The notes below the pieces were generated by a model, which searched no databases, was not told where the DNA came from, and worked only from the letters and a program-made list of their open reading frames with translations. Source: Notolepis coatsorum (lineage: Eukaryota > Chordata > Actinopteri > Aulopiformes > Paralepididae). Taken from it: a DNA stretch of 64,000 nucleotides. Positions 11,214-21,619 of the stretch are shown here, piece after piece. The first letter of the stretch is position 1. Each line of letters begins with the position of its first letter. The DNA lies in NCBI GenBank assembly GCA_963971535.1, contig OZ020593.1, positions 12,701,500-12,765,499 on the forward strand, in the 5' to 3' direction. The position numbers were made by a program, and so were the translations under genes.

Positions 11214-12629
11214 AAACAGAGAAATCAAAAGAAATCAGTACATTACCTTGTATTACTATTGTAATCCAAAAGCGATATATAGGGTTGTTCATTGTACAAT
11301 ACAATTGATACAGTTGATGTTTCTTGTTGATTATTATTCTCTATGTGTATATGAGCATTTTTTCAATACCCAACTATGTAGTGGCCGCTTGTCGCTAGGC
11401 TAGGCCTCCTGCTGGGTCCATTCACTGGAATAACAAAGGAATGACTGGGCCTTTGCTCCAGGTGTGAAATGGTTCTAGTGACAATGATCACATTGAATTC
11501 TGGGAGTGTAGTTCTCTCATCAGATAGCTGAATGAACTTGGATCAAGTTCAAGTCCTATACTGAAAAGTTGTTAGGATTTTACCAGAATGTTTGATAGGA
11601 CATTGATTGAAAACTATCGTCTCAAATTTGACAATTGATGGCTTATTTTGAAGGTATGAATCTGTAATTTTACATTATGTAACAAAAAAAAAGAGAATAT
11701 TCTGAGAAGGTGGAGCTAGAAACTTTAGACTTCAGGGGGTTAAAGCCTTTGGTTCATATTAGCAACGCTGGTCGCAACGCTGGTCAATCACATTAACGCT
11801 GGTCAATCACATTAATCACAGAACACGCCATATTAAAGCGCTAATACGGTATATATATATATACGCGATGGACGCAGCAGGCGATCACTGCTACTGTACA
11901 CAAGAGCAAATCTGCCGCCGTGTGAATATGGTAAATTAGAACATGCGTTGTCTTGTCTTGACTCACTGTTACTAACATTCGCTCTATTAAAACAACAACT
12001 GTGATATATCTCCTGCATCTTCTCACCGGTCTCTCATCTCGCTAGTGAGTTCAAGGGAAAGCTTCAAGTACAGGAAGGAGACATTAGACTAATTGCAACA
12101 CAACACAGGTTTCCATAGGCGTATATGTCACACTGCTATAGTACATAGCATCAATGGACTTGGAACTCCTATTGTACATTTGACTGCTTTTAATCCTTGC
12201 CAACTATTTACTGACTCATTTCTGTCTGTGTGACCCATTGTCTGGCAGTCCTGCTGAATATTTAGCTCTGCAAACACATGTAACTACTTCAGTTAGCTTA
12301 TTCAATTGGGTTAAAGGGTAAATTGTTAAATGATTGTATTTGTAAAATGACATTACATCTCCATCTGGTAGTCTATATTAATGTCTTGGTTTTACCTTCA
12401 CTCTATGAACAATGCCCAGTAACTTTTTTCGTTGTTGTATAAAGTTGGCATTAGTCATTTTTTTTTCTTTTTATATTGTGTTCAACTTTACATGAGTTGC
12501 TTGAGGATACTGCAGTCACCACCACCAGAAACAATAAGAAATTAAGGAGACTGGTTGATTGACTTCTTGATACAAGGACTACATTGACTAGACAACATGT
12601 AGCTATGAGTTTTAATTATAATTGCTGTA
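11214..12629. other. Anonymous AT-rich sequence, no gene seen
   Basis: Contains a TA run at about 11853-11863 and a small local repeat (AACGCTGGTC, three copies near 11765-11805). Minus-strand open frames here are short and carry no recognisable domain. Confidence 0.45.
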
Positions 12630-12720
12630 TTGTGTGACCAGGGTTTGTTTACTTTGGTAATTGTATGTTTTGAGCTGTACTGTACTGTACCCATTCTGCA
12701 ATCTGTTAATAACGTTATGA
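12630..12720 (+). mobile_element. LINE 3' tail fragment
   Basis: TGAGCTGTACTGTACTGTAC, then CCATTCTGCAATCTGTTAAT, matches the LINE 3' end defined at 25086-25708. It leads directly into a minisatellite. Confidence 0.65.
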
Positions 12721-12744
12721 ATGCCCGAAATAACATAACGTTAC

Positions 12745-13066
12745 AAAGTACAGTTGACAGCTGCGTTGTGTTAATGTACAGCGAAATAACGTTATGGCGT
12801 TATGAAAGTACAGTTGACAGCTGCATTGTGTTAACGTTACAATGTACAGGGAGATAACGTTATGGCGTGTTATGGCGTTATGCGTTTGGATAATATGTAA
12901 AGTACAGTTGACAGCTGCGTTGCGTTAACGTTGCAATGTACAGGGAAATAACGTTATGGCGTGTTATGGCATTATGTGGTCCTCGTTTGGATAATATGTA
13001 AAGTACAGTTGACAGCTGCGTTGCGTTAATGTTGCAATGTACAGGGAAATAGCGTTATGGCGTTGC
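12745..13066. repeat. Minisatellite, four copies of a 60-100 bp unit
   Basis: AAAGTACAGTTGACAGCTGC recurs at 12745, about 12805, about 12899 and about 13000. Each copy is followed by GTTAACGTTRCAATGTACAG and ATAACGTTATGGCG. Units differ by insertions of TGTTATGGCGT and a TTTGGATAATATG block. Confidence 0.85.
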
Positions 13067-13261
13067 GAGTGAATCTGGTCCGCGTCGCGATAATATACAT
13101 GTATTCCATTTCATTTCGGCGTCTGAGCGGCGAAAAAGAAAATGCTCATTTGGAGGGCGTTACCGGGGCCAATCAGGGCAAAATGCGGAAGCGCTCTTGC
13201 ACTCTTCGGCTGGGATTAATATAGACGCGTCTGGCATGGCTTAGGGTTGAGATAGACACCA

Positions 13262-13560
13262 GCTTAAAATGCTACTGGTTTTTAAAGTACTGAAAGAAAC
13301 GGTCCCCAAGTACCTAGTAAATTATTTTAATAAAGTAGGAGATGTCCACAAACACGCCACAAGAGGAAGCCCCACGGACCTGGTCCCGCCGATAGTCAGG
13401 ACATGCATGGGGAAAGATGCATTTTTTTTACTCTGCTACGGTAATGTGGAATGCCCTGCCAACATTCATAAAACTCCTGAACTCCCCTCTCGGATTTAAA
13501 TCCGCCCTAAAAAAAACATGGCTTAGCAGCAACTCAAATTGGTCTTAATATGTTTTTTAT
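13262..13560 (+). mobile_element. LINE reverse-transcriptase C-terminal fragment
   Basis: The plus-strand frame gives LVFKVLKETVPKYLVNYF, then a basic, proline-containing stretch and FKSALKKTW in a shifted frame near 13500-13520, the usual end of L2/jockey-type LINE proteins (KVL..PKYL, then LWNxLP, then FKxxLKTxL). One frameshift lies around the T-run at 13424-13432. It is a 5'-truncated dead copy. Confidence 0.65.
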
Positions 13561-13640
13561 CTTTTATCATAACTTGTGTAACTGAGGGGTTACAAAACCC
13601 TGACTGTATTAAAGATTGTGATAGATTAAACCACTGCTAG

Positions 13641-14373
13641 TTATGTACTTTAATTACTGGCCAGACAGTACATCAAATATAGATGGTGAACACTCACAAG
13701 AACACGGCATTGACAAATAAATAGTATTTGAGGGTATTTTATTATTATGCAACATTAGGTTACAGAATGAGAATTAGGGTCGTGCTTGTATGGCGAAGAA
13801 TATGCGTAAAGTCAGTCAATAGCATGAGTCACTAAGAATAGCAGGAATCCTACGATGGGTCTAAGTTGACACCACCTGTCGTACAATAGCAACTATATAA
13901 GGCAACGCTGATACCGCCTGGAGACAATGGGTTCCCTCCGGGGGTGTAAGGCCTGGAGGGTAGAGGAATGTTCGGATACTCCGTCTGATCCAATGAAGAA
14001 TAAAGAGACTCCACGTACAGGAGTCGGTCCTTGTAAATCCCACGATCAGCAGCAAAGCAATAGTTGTAATCCAAATGCTCGATAGCACTGATGACAGCCA
14101 GCCAGCCTCTGTCCACGAGGCCAGCCCGAGTTGTAATCCTCACGAGGTTGAATCCCAAACGATAGTGGAAATCAACGAGGCTCTTCTCCGGGTAACACGT
14201 TCCAAATCAATATAATCCAACCGGTAATGGTTCTGCAATCGCCGACGTTGGCTCTCCTGTGCACATGTCCAACGGTTCTCCGACTAGGCCTCCTCGGGTG
14301 TGGGCACGTATTTAGGCCACACACCCTGGCTAAGGTACACTAGCTAAAACACGACGAACCGCTGGGTAATGCT
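13641..14373. other. Sequence flanking a hAT insertion, with an unrecognised open frame
   Basis: Includes a 102-codon minus-strand frame (14158 to 13850) beginning MGFNLVRITTRAGLVDRG. Its composition looks coding, but I recognise no family. The same unit continues on the far side of the hAT element from 15856, because the TSD GTAATGCT marks a clean insertion into it. Confidence 0.35.
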
Positions 14374-15847
14374 TAGGGGTGCACCGATATGAAAATTGGC
14401 CACCGATACCGATACTTCAACTAACACAATCGGCCGATACCGATACCGATAATTGTGGCAAAAAATAAGTATTTTTAATTTTTTTTAATAATTTTTTTTT
14501 ATTTTTAATTTTTTTTATTAAACTACTGTATATTTGTATGTGTGTTTGTATTTGTAGGCCTCTTTACTTACTTAAAAAAGGAAACATCAAGAAATATGTT
14601 TATGGTATCACTGATCCCTCTCCCAGTATCGTCTGGCGGCCTGCAGAGGGATACTATTTTCTCAACCAGAGAACCAATGCAATGGAACCATTCTGGCGGC
14701 CTGCAGCGGGATACTATTCTCTCAACCAGAGCTTTCAACCAATGCAATGGAACCATTTTGATTGACAGTCGATTCGGCCAATTACGCCACACCGCTAGCA
14801 CCCACCTCCTGCTTACCACCAAGCGTTTATTCATTTTTCTACTTCGGGGCATGCCGCCATTGATCTGCTTGCGAGAATGCGAGTCAAACTCAGAACCACA
14901 ACAAGCTAATACGTTAGCTGCCCGGCAGTGCCCGCCGACCAGCGCGCTCCACAGGATGGCCAAACGAGACACAATGATTTTACTGCAACAAATGTTATAA
15001 TAAAACAAAGCCTTTCTATACATTTGTCTGGTTGAAAACTTTATTAACAGATTGCAGAATGTGTAGTTGGGTACGGAATGAGCAACGGAATGTAACCGAG
15101 CTATGAACGGCTTGCTTGCTATCTTCGGGTAAATACTATGCTGATGTAATTGAACGTGTAACTAACTATAATAACGTTAATGCCACAAAACGAATGTTTG
15201 TGTCATTTTAACAGCAGATACTTTCTTAAATGCCATCCTCCCGACAGAGCGGTGTTGATGGGGAGATCTGATGGATTCGCTTGGTTGTGTTATTAGCATT
15301 GAACAGCTAACCGAAAGCTAGGGTTAACTAATGTTAAAGGTTTAGCCATAACGTTACGTTGGCTAAAGTTGGGGCTATTCTTAATCCAGTAATAATGGCT
15401 GCAGACCTGCAAGCAAAGTACAGCAAGTTGGCAAAGGAGTATTCCAACGTAAATCACATTTTCACCAGTAACGTTAGTCGTCTGCCTCCCGGCTATGAAC
15501 GGACTCGGAGTAATGCCTTGCTGCTATGGGTAATAATAATATGCTGATGTTATTGTCCGTGTAACACTAACTATATAACGTTAATGCCACAAAACGAATG
15601 CCTTGTTAATCATAAATAGTAACTTTGATGCAGTAGCTTGTGTGTGTGTGGGGCGGACGGCGGGCGTTGTGCAGGTAGGTCGCGAGTGAACTTATTTTTT
15701 TTTTGTCTTGACGCTACACAAATGGATGGTTAGTTATCGGCGACTGCTATCGGCACATTTGAGCTTATCGGCCGATAGGCCGATAGCAGTCAACAAGGCA
15801 CTTATCGGCCGATACCGATACCCGACCGATATATCTGTGCACCCCTA
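14374..15847. mobile_element. Non-autonomous hAT element with perfect 8-bp TSD
   Basis: The ends TAGGGGTGCACCGATAT (14374) and inverted TAGGGGTGCACAGATAT (15847) are the terminal inverted repeats of a widespread fish hAT group. The TSD GTAATGCT is exact at 14366-14373 and 15848-15855. Subterminal GATACCGATA repeats are present at both ends. There is no hAT transposase. The cargo is a ~60-bp tandem duplication (14634-14758), a LINE-tail scrap near 15030-15060, a putative captured ppp1r21 exon at 15395-15448, and a ~110-bp block duplicated on both sides of that exon (about 15098-15200 and 15490-15605). Confidence 0.9.
15395..15448 (+). CDS. ppp1r21: Putative captured first coding exon of ppp1r21 inside the hAT element
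   Basis: Eighteen codons from an ATG in good context read MAADLQAKYSKLAKEYSN and are followed at once by GTAAAT, a usable splice donor. From memory, the N-terminus of vertebrate PPP1R21 (a coiled-coil endosomal protein) is MASAELQGKYQKLAQEYSK, and its next exon begins LRAQNQ. Twelve or so of the positions agree and the exon ends at the same place. No second exon follows within the element, so this is a gene fragment carried by a transposon, possibly with the gene's promoter region upstream. The short length keeps confidence moderate. Confidence 0.55.
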
Positions 15848-15855
15848 GTAATGCT

Positions 15856-16400
15856 ACACACGAACGAACTGTGGCCGCACGATATACAATAAATGAACGA
15901 CTATTTACTTCACATTAGATTAGGTCGAACTTGACGTTACTGCATTAAACTCTGACACTTTACTATTCTATTCGCACATGGCTCTCAACGCTCTGTTAGA
16001 CGCACGGTTGCTCACTTCACTGTTACCGACCACAGACGAACTTGTCACACTGCTTGCTTAGACGAACTGCTGCTGTGCGCACCTTGCGCTGTATATATAC
16101 TTAAGTGATTACCTAGTCCCAAACCGCAGTCTTTGTCTGGTATCAATACGCTGTCTCCGGGCATGTTCTGACATGCCTGAACTTGTCTTTGAACCTGGCA
16201 TTGGGGGCTTGCGAGGTGGCGCCTAGGGGCGCTGTCCAATAAGGAGAGCGAATATTACTCTGGTTTGAACGCAGGTAAAGGGATATTCTGTGTATATATA
16301 AATAATATACAAAGTATATCAAACAATAAAGGTAGATTCTCAGTTTTAATCTGGCCCTTCACAACAACTTGGCTTTTATTTCTTTTATCATGAGTTGCTT
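15856..16400. other. Anonymous sequence downstream of hAT element
   Basis: Continuation of the unit interrupted by the hAT. A TATATATACTTAAG box near 16090 and an AATAAA near 16325 are visible, but no gene or element is recognisable. Confidence 0.4.
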
Positions 16401-17208
16401 TTAACACTTTGCATGCCACGCCCGAGATTATTCGGGTTATTACCCCCCGGGTTGAATGCCCAATCACAAGAATATTCGTTTGTTCTCCTTTTTTTTTTTG
16501 ATCTGAAATCATATTTCATCAACCGTGTCTACCATTGGAAATTCAGCTACCTCAGGCGCTCAGATGTGGAAAAAAAGCGCCCCCTATCGTCTCCCAGATG
16601 GTAATTCACCCTTTTGGATTGAACTCAATGAAAATGAATGAGAAAAAAAAACCTGCACTCCACATTTTACTTCTCACTCGTGCAACTGGCGTCTACCAGC
16701 TTCATGCTGGACTCTCTGAGCAGCGGGGAATATGTGTTTTACAGTATACACAGTGGATCACTAAAAGGAGCGATTTTTTCGAATGGCGATCAGGAATTGG
16801 AATAATCCATTTGGATACCATCTGATCTCAGGTAAGGAATCTATGTTACCAGTCTAAGGATAATCAGACCCGTTTTCACGGATATATAAGCTTTTATGTG
16901 ATATCGCTGTTTGACTGCGCGCCGTCAGGAAATAGGAGACTCGATTTTCGGCTTGCCGCAAGAGCGTGCATGCGTACACATATACTATCGATAATCTAGC
17001 GTTTATTTGAAAACGATTCATAAATAGGCCGAAAAATTACAACGTTCTAGAATATTCCAGGAAAAGGCGATTATCAGGGAATCTCTTCTTTTTTCCGTGA
17101 AACAGAGTGCTTTTCAGAATGGTAGAAAACGGAAATGAACCGATAAAAAAACAATCTGCTACGACAATGTTGTCTGGAAAATTTGTCTTTGATAAGCGAC
17201 GGGCAGAT
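16401..17208 (+). mobile_element. A-family piggyBac-like MITE, 3'-truncated
   Basis: Starts with TTAACACTTTGCATGCCACG and matches the A family until GCGACGGGCAGATT, where it is cut by the T-run that ends a SINE. The mini-exon is intact here: ATG at 16783, frame MAIRNWNNPFGYHLIS, last base 16831, donor GTAAGG. The usual second terminus is missing. Confidence 0.8.
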
Positions 17209-17470
17209 TTTTTTTTTTTTTTTTTTATCTTTCTTCCCCTCCTTTTCCCCGATTTTTCTCCCATCCCACCCTTCCTGGTTGTTGCGTACTTTCCCCTACT
17301 GTTGGTCCGGGAGACCGGAGACTGTCACATGCTTTCCTCCGACGCATGTGCAGCCTGGGGCAGGCCAACCTGGCCGTGCAGGTTCTCACCGGGGAGAGTG
17401 TAGCGTGTGGGAGGCCACACTATCTCTCCTCAGTTCCAACCCTCGCTGAGCAGGGGGGGGTTTTACAGTA
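17209..17470 (-). mobile_element. SINE, same family as 59311-59802
   Basis: Read on the minus strand it has CCTCCCACACGCTACACTCT, then GGGATGGGAGAAAAATCGGG, and ends in a long A-run, matching the body and tail of the tRNA-derived SINE at 59311. The tRNA head is missing or diverged. Confidence 0.6.
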
Positions 17471-17715
17471 AAAAAAATAAGTAAAGTGGGATATTCAATA
17501 TACATATATACAGTACACATATGACTAGAATGCAGTCATATAGAGTGCAGGATGCCTGAGGCGGATCATAAAAAAAATACACTACACACGTGTGTACGTA
17601 CGTGTGTGTATGTGTGTGAGAGACACTGCTCAATTGTGCCACGCAGTAAAACAGTTTCTGTCTATAATGAGACAGAGGGCGACATCGCAGCACTGGCATT
17701 TCCATGCCGTGAGAT

Positions 17716-17872
17716 TCCTGAGTAGTACTGTATGAGCTGGTCGGATAGGTCGACTCCGCCCATGTGTTTGTTGTACTCTATGATGGGGGTGGGGCACGGA
17801 AATGTCTTGACCGTCCATCTCCCATCGGGCTCCTTGAACTTCCTCAGGACCGTCTGACCAGGAGGTGTTTAA
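17716..17872 (-). pseudogene. piggyBac transposase fragment, C-terminal catalytic part
   Basis: The minus strand reads TVLRKFKEPDGRW, then CPTPIIEYNKHMGGVDLSDQ and LIQYYS. The YNxxMGGVDxSDQxxxYY signature belongs to the piggyBac transposase (PGBD) catalytic core and holds its third conserved aspartate. The frame continues only to a stop near 17668 and lacks the usual RKTxxWWKxxFxH continuation. A second fragment lies upstream on the same strand at 18140-18340, separated by a GATCCCCATTAG repeat and a TACA microsatellite. Together they are remains of a transposase that could have mobilised the surrounding TTAA elements. It is non-functional. Confidence 0.75.
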
Positions 17873-18010
17873 GTTTAAGTTTATTTGGATCCCCATTAGC
17901 CACAGCAGTGCTGGTATTCTTCCTGGGGTCCATAAAGTGATAGCTGGGTCCAGGTGTGATAGCTGGGTGGATGGTGGAGCACACAGACACCTAGATAGAA
18001 TAGAATAGAA
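17873..18010. repeat. Interspersed repeat GGATCCCCATTAG...CTTCCTGGGGTCC
   Basis: TTTATTTGGATCCCCATTAG followed by TTCTTCCTGGGGTCCA, also present at 20738-20800. It is a fish retroposon 3'-end type sequence; I cannot name the family with confidence. Confidence 0.6.
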
Positions 18011-18139
18011 ATGAATCATCCCGAGGGAAATTAGAAATTTGACACTACAAATCGCTCACAGTAGACATTTAGACAGAACAAAGTCACGAATAAGAATAAC
18101 AAAACAAATACATACATACATACACATACATACCAACTT

Positions 18140-18340
18140 TGAGTCCTTCCACTTTACGAAGACCAGGGACCCGTCTCTGATCCAGCGAATGAGACCTCTC
18201 TGACTTCTTAGTGAGGGCATTAGCTCTCCTCTTGGGAACGTCTTTCCTGTTCTCCCTGTAGGTTCCACAGGCTGCCAGCTTCATGGCCAGCAAGTCCAGG
18301 AACAGCTTGAGACTACTAAAGCTAAAGTTTTGGTGGCTGG
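18140..18340 (-). pseudogene. piggyBac transposase fragment, central catalytic part
   Basis: The minus strand gives SSLKLFLDLLAMKLAACGTY, then RENRKDVPKR, and after a shift of frame SLVFVKWKDSKL. In piggyBac transposases this is the NFFTS..L...L......GTxRxNRKxxP block followed by the VKWKDKxxV strand. After KWKDSK the sequence runs into a GTATG microsatellite (18110-18135). Any original link to the 17716-17872 fragment has been broken by that repeat and an inserted retroposon scrap. Confidence 0.7.
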
Positions 18341-18479
18341 AAAAACGTGTGTTCCTCAGAAATGATCTTGTGAACGAAGTATCTCTCACGTTCACTCTTC
18401 TTCTACTGTTCTTTTCTCGCAGTCATCTTCCGCCCAGTTTTTCCGTTTGGTCTGGGCATTGGTCACCTTCTTCCATTTC

Positions 18480-18830
18480 ATGGACTCTTTGAAAACGCTG
18501 GCCTTCTTCCAGCAGAGACCCTCCCAGGTGGGTCCTGGCCCTTCCAGTAGTAATACTCCTCAAAAAGTAGGTGCCTTTGTTTGAGTATTCTCTCCACGCC
18601 CCCCAGGGCCTGGATCATGTCTGTGTGGTAGTTATTCAGATTGCCGTCGTGCCTCTGGTGGGTCCACCAGAATGAGTTCTGCTTCAGCACCTGTAAGTCC
18701 TGTGTCTCCTCTTTCTCTCCTTCCGTCTGTAGAGTCACCATATCATTCTGGTACCCCATCAGATACCAGCTCCGGGGTTTGCTGGCCAGGCTTCCTCTTG
18801 ATCTGACTTTCTGCAGCCGACTGGTTGGTC
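18480..18830 (-). other. Unrecognised coding-like segment
   Basis: A 118-codon minus-strand frame includes [19 protein letters not shown] and [19 protein letters not shown]. Its charged composition and codon pattern look like protein, and it lies upstream of the piggyBac transposase pieces on the same strand. It could be a diverged N-terminal part of that transposase or a separate gene fragment. I recognise no domain. Confidence 0.35.
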
Positions 18831-18965
18831 CCACTGCCAGGGTTTCTTCCTCGTGACAGGGACTTGTGGGTTAGGCAGGGACTTGTGGGTTAGGCAGAGG
18901 GTTCATAGAGGGAAGAGGTGGTAGGGCAGCCACTGGGGTGAGTTCTAAATTTGAGGCAGGGGGGT
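18768..18965 (-). repeat. Copy 1 of a coding-like segment shared with 19005-19260 and 37446-37705
   Basis: Shares CTTCCTCTTGATCTGACTTT, then CTGCAGCCGACTGGTTGGTC, and a GGGCAGCCACTGGGGTGAG end with the other two copies. It lacks their middle part and has a small tandem repeat (GGGACTTGTGGGTTAGGCA, twice) instead. Confidence 0.75.
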
Positions 18966-19004
18966 AACAGCGGAGAGGGAGGCCCAGGGGGGTCTCTGGT
19001 GGCT

Positions 19005-19260
19005 TCAGATGCCAGCTCTGGGGTTTGCCGTCAGGCTTCCTCTTGATCGGACTTTCTGCAGCCGACTGGTTGGTCCCGCTGCCAGGGTTCCTTCCTGCAC
19101 TTTGGTTCCAGGGCAGCAGGGGCTTGCGGCTCTTGCCCTTCGGCCAGCCTTTCTTCCTCGTGACAGGGACTTCTGGGTTTTGGCAGAGGGTTCTCAGAGG
19201 GAGGTGGTGGTAGGGCAGCCACTGGGGTGAGTTCTAAATTTGAGGCAGAGGGGTAAAAGT
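19005..19260 (-). repeat. Copy 2 of the same coding-like segment
   Basis: The minus-strand frame is proline- and lysine-rich: LELTPVAALPPPPSENPLPK, later [20 protein letters not shown]. The copy at 37446 lies next to a tet2-like exon, so these may be dispersed pieces of that gene's disordered region. The link is by position only. Confidence 0.6.
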
Positions 19261-19275
19261 TATTTTCTTTTATTT

Positions 19276-20227
19276 TTAACACTTTAACTGCCGAGGTTAA
19301 ATTCATGATATACCATCCCTTGCCAGCTCTATTTGTCTATGGAGAAGTTCCCCTTCTTTGCAGGGCTATAACTTTTTAAATTCTATTGCTAGATTGCCAT
19401 TATTAGGGCCCATTCAATGTCCTATATGTATTGTTCAGGGTGTATGAACGTTAAACTTTTTCATTCACATATTCATACTAAAATATGGTCTAAAGTATAA
19501 GTATGTTTTTATCTTTTTCTGCAGCTTTCTCCAGAACGTGATTTATAGCTCCAAATGCATTATATTGATGATGAAATACAGTTTGATAGCGATCTGTGCC
19601 AGATAAAAAATTTCAACTGGAGGTACTTCTAGAAGTTACTACATGTCATCTGATGTTGACCGGATGGGTGAGGCTTCGTTTATAATTCCGTGGGCAGCGT
19701 TATACCATTCATCTAATGTGGGTCATATGTTCATCAGATCAGTTAGTAAAGAAGACGTTAAGAGAATAACGCTGAATCTTACCGTGGCTTCCTCGCGCCG
19801 CTGGCAGATGGTCGTGGAACAGAATTTTTTCCATTATGGGATGTCGAAATACCCGATCTATTTCCAGGTTGTATAATAGTATATATGTCCAAATCATGTT
19901 GTTTTTTCGAGTTATTTCCACCGATCGATGTTCACTGTGTGAAGACAGAGTCTCTCTAGCATTAGCGAGTGGTCGGACCCCATATGGAGTGAGTCCTGCC
20001 GGGTTAAAGGTTGACATCCGGTTTCGATCTGCCGATCGGCCACCAGATGGCGCTCTTGAACCGCTAGAGGATTGAGAGGAGATCAGAACTGTGTGTCAAG
20101 GCTCCAGAACGGAAACGATCACAAGATTTTTGAAATATTGATATCAAAGACGAGTTACGGCGTCCTCGGCAACTTGAGCATGGCGGGGAATGACGAGTTC
20201 CGGCGTTTTCGGCAGTTAAAGTGTTAA
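19276..20227 (-). mobile_element. B-family piggyBac-like MITE (copy B3)
   Basis: TTAA at 19276 and 20224, ends TTAACACTTTAACTGCCGAGG and inverted TTAACACTTTAACTGCCGAAA. The mini-exon is on the minus strand near 19785-19890. The element lies directly upstream, in the same sense, of the decayed piggyBac transposase pieces at 17716-18340. Confidence 0.88.
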
Positions 20228-20529
20228 TAATAATAATAATTGTGGCTTCTCCAGGGAGGCTCTGCTAGTTTCTTTTCTATCTTTTGGTGCTTTTTTGGTG
20301 GACAAACCACTGCACATGTGCACCGTGACTCGCGACTGGAGACTAGCTCTGCTAGCACACATAGCCTACTGTGTACAGACGGTTTCAAACTGTATTTTAA
20401 ATTAGTAAGCAAACAAAATAAATGGACAAGAGAAAAATAAATCTCAATTTGGTCAGTATTGTCATTTGGACAAGCAAAAACTATTAGCATTACTTTAAGT
20501 TGCAGGCAAGAAAGACAAGTCTGTCCGCT

Positions 20530-20630
20530 GCCCTGTTTGCAGGTCACAATACAAAAAATATATATATTATCATCGATATTATTTTTATTATCGATTATTA
20601 AAATATATCGCGTTATCTCCCAGCCCTAAA
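20530..20630 (-). mobile_element. Single end of a hAT-like element
   Basis: The minus strand begins TTTAGGGCTGGGAGATAACG, followed by CGATATAT and TCGAT repeats, typical of hAT ends of the GGGCTGGGCGATA type. No partner end is found. Confidence 0.45.
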
Positions 20631-20737
20631 CTGGTCTACGAAGGACAGGAAGGACTGAGGCGTACCTGTGGCTCTCCTCCGGGCACGAACGGCAGGCAGC
20701 CCTGACATCCCTCGTTCAATTCTTTGGGCCCCGACGG

Positions 20738-20800
20738 ACAATGTTGTTTTATTGTGGATCCCCATTAGTCTACACCAAAGTGAGACTACTCTTCCTGGGG
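20738..20800. repeat. Second copy of the GGATCCCCATTAG repeat
   Basis: TTTATTGTGGATCCCCATTAG-type start and CTCTTCCTGGGGTCCAAAC end, as at 17873-17945. Confidence 0.6.
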
Positions 20801-20814
20801 TCCAAACACCGCCA

Positions 20815-20990
20815 CCTCCCTCCTGGCTGCCGCAAACTCCCTCCTGCGGTCTTCCCTCCTGGCTGTTGCCACCTCCCTCCTGTGGTCCTCCCTCCTGGCT
20901 GCCGCAAACTCCCTCCTGCGGGCCTCCAGCACCGCTCCTCCTGGCTGCCTCCAGCTCCCTCCAGTGCCGCTCCTCGATTATCCTCCAATA
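20815..20990. repeat. CT/GC-rich minisatellite
   Basis: About six imperfect units of CTCCCTCCTGGCTGCCGCAAA, some with CTCCTGCGG inserted. The frame is open on both strands because of the repeat, not because of a gene. Confidence 0.8.
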
Positions 20991-20992
20991 AT

Positions 20993-21170
20993 AGTAGGCA
21001 TAGCCTATAGGTGAAAGAAAATAATCAAGTAAATAGAAAAAAACAGTTCAAATGTTCAGAGAAACATAAAATTAAATATAAATATTCAGTAGGCTATGCG
21101 GCATACAGCTAGCCTATAGGTGGGAAAAAAATTAAGTAAAGAGATAGAACAGTTCAAATGTTCATAGAAC
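20993..21170. repeat. Tandem duplication, ~110 bp
   Basis: GTAGGCATAGCCTATAGGTG (from 20993) with CAGTTCAAATGTTCA (about 21044) recurs as GCTAGCCTATAGGTGGGAAA (about 21109) with CAGTTCAAATGTTCA (about 21150). Confidence 0.75.
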
Positions 21171-21200
21171 AGTCACTTATCTTGATCCGTTGGTTGTCAC

Positions 21201-21250
21201 CTAAGGGCCCGGGTCCACCTATCTCATTTTTATGGCCGCAAGCGTCTTTT
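21201..21250 (+). mobile_element. Transposon terminus CTAAGGGCCCGGGTCCACCTA
   Basis: This end resembles, in inverted orientation, the sequence ending at 27613 (CTAAGGGGCCGGGCATGCG, then TCCACCTAGCTCA). The two inward-facing ends flank the pgap1 copy. Flanking bases (GTTGTCAC and TGTTCAAC) do not form a clean TSD, so whether they bound one element is open. Confidence 0.45.
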
Positions 21251-21619
21251 TTCAATTGATCCCAATGGGGAGAGAGCGTATGCGGCCGCATGCTGCCGCC
21301 TATAGGAAATGCGCTGCAGTCGGCTTCTTTTTTCAGCGCCTTTCAGTTTTTTTGTGCGGCAGCACCCAGCGTGGGAGTGACAGCCATAATAGGTTTAACA
21401 TCAGGAGAACTCTTCTTCGTGTTGCTGAAAACAAGTCATGAAAAGCATTATCGGCAACAACACATTGAATACCCTGTTAAAATGCTCTAGTATCAGCAGC
21501 TTCATTTGGAGTGCTCGCTCCCTGAAGGCAGAGCTTATACAGAGTAAGGCAAACTCGGTTTCAGATTCATAAAATGGGAGCCATGTTCGCACCAAATGTT
21601 CCATTGCATCCTCACGTGG
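21251..21619. other. Sequence between the transposon end and the pgap1 copy
   Basis: Purine/pyrimidine-mixed sequence with a short GCGGCCGCATGCTGCCGC patch near 21281. A 67-codon minus-strand frame (21604 to 21401) has no recognisable similarity and does not continue pgap1. Confidence 0.4.

Noticed and set aside
14542-15000. 152-codon open frame inside the hAT element
   Set aside because: It crosses a local tandem duplication and has no hAT transposase motif or other domain. A matching-length open frame exists on the other strand.
17037-17264. Lysine-rich minus-strand frame over the A-run
   Set aside because: It is the A-tail of a SINE joined to A-element sequence.
20770-21010. Proline-rich proteins over the CT-rich minisatellite
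   Set aside because: Frames are created by the repeat; no conserved domain or splice structure.
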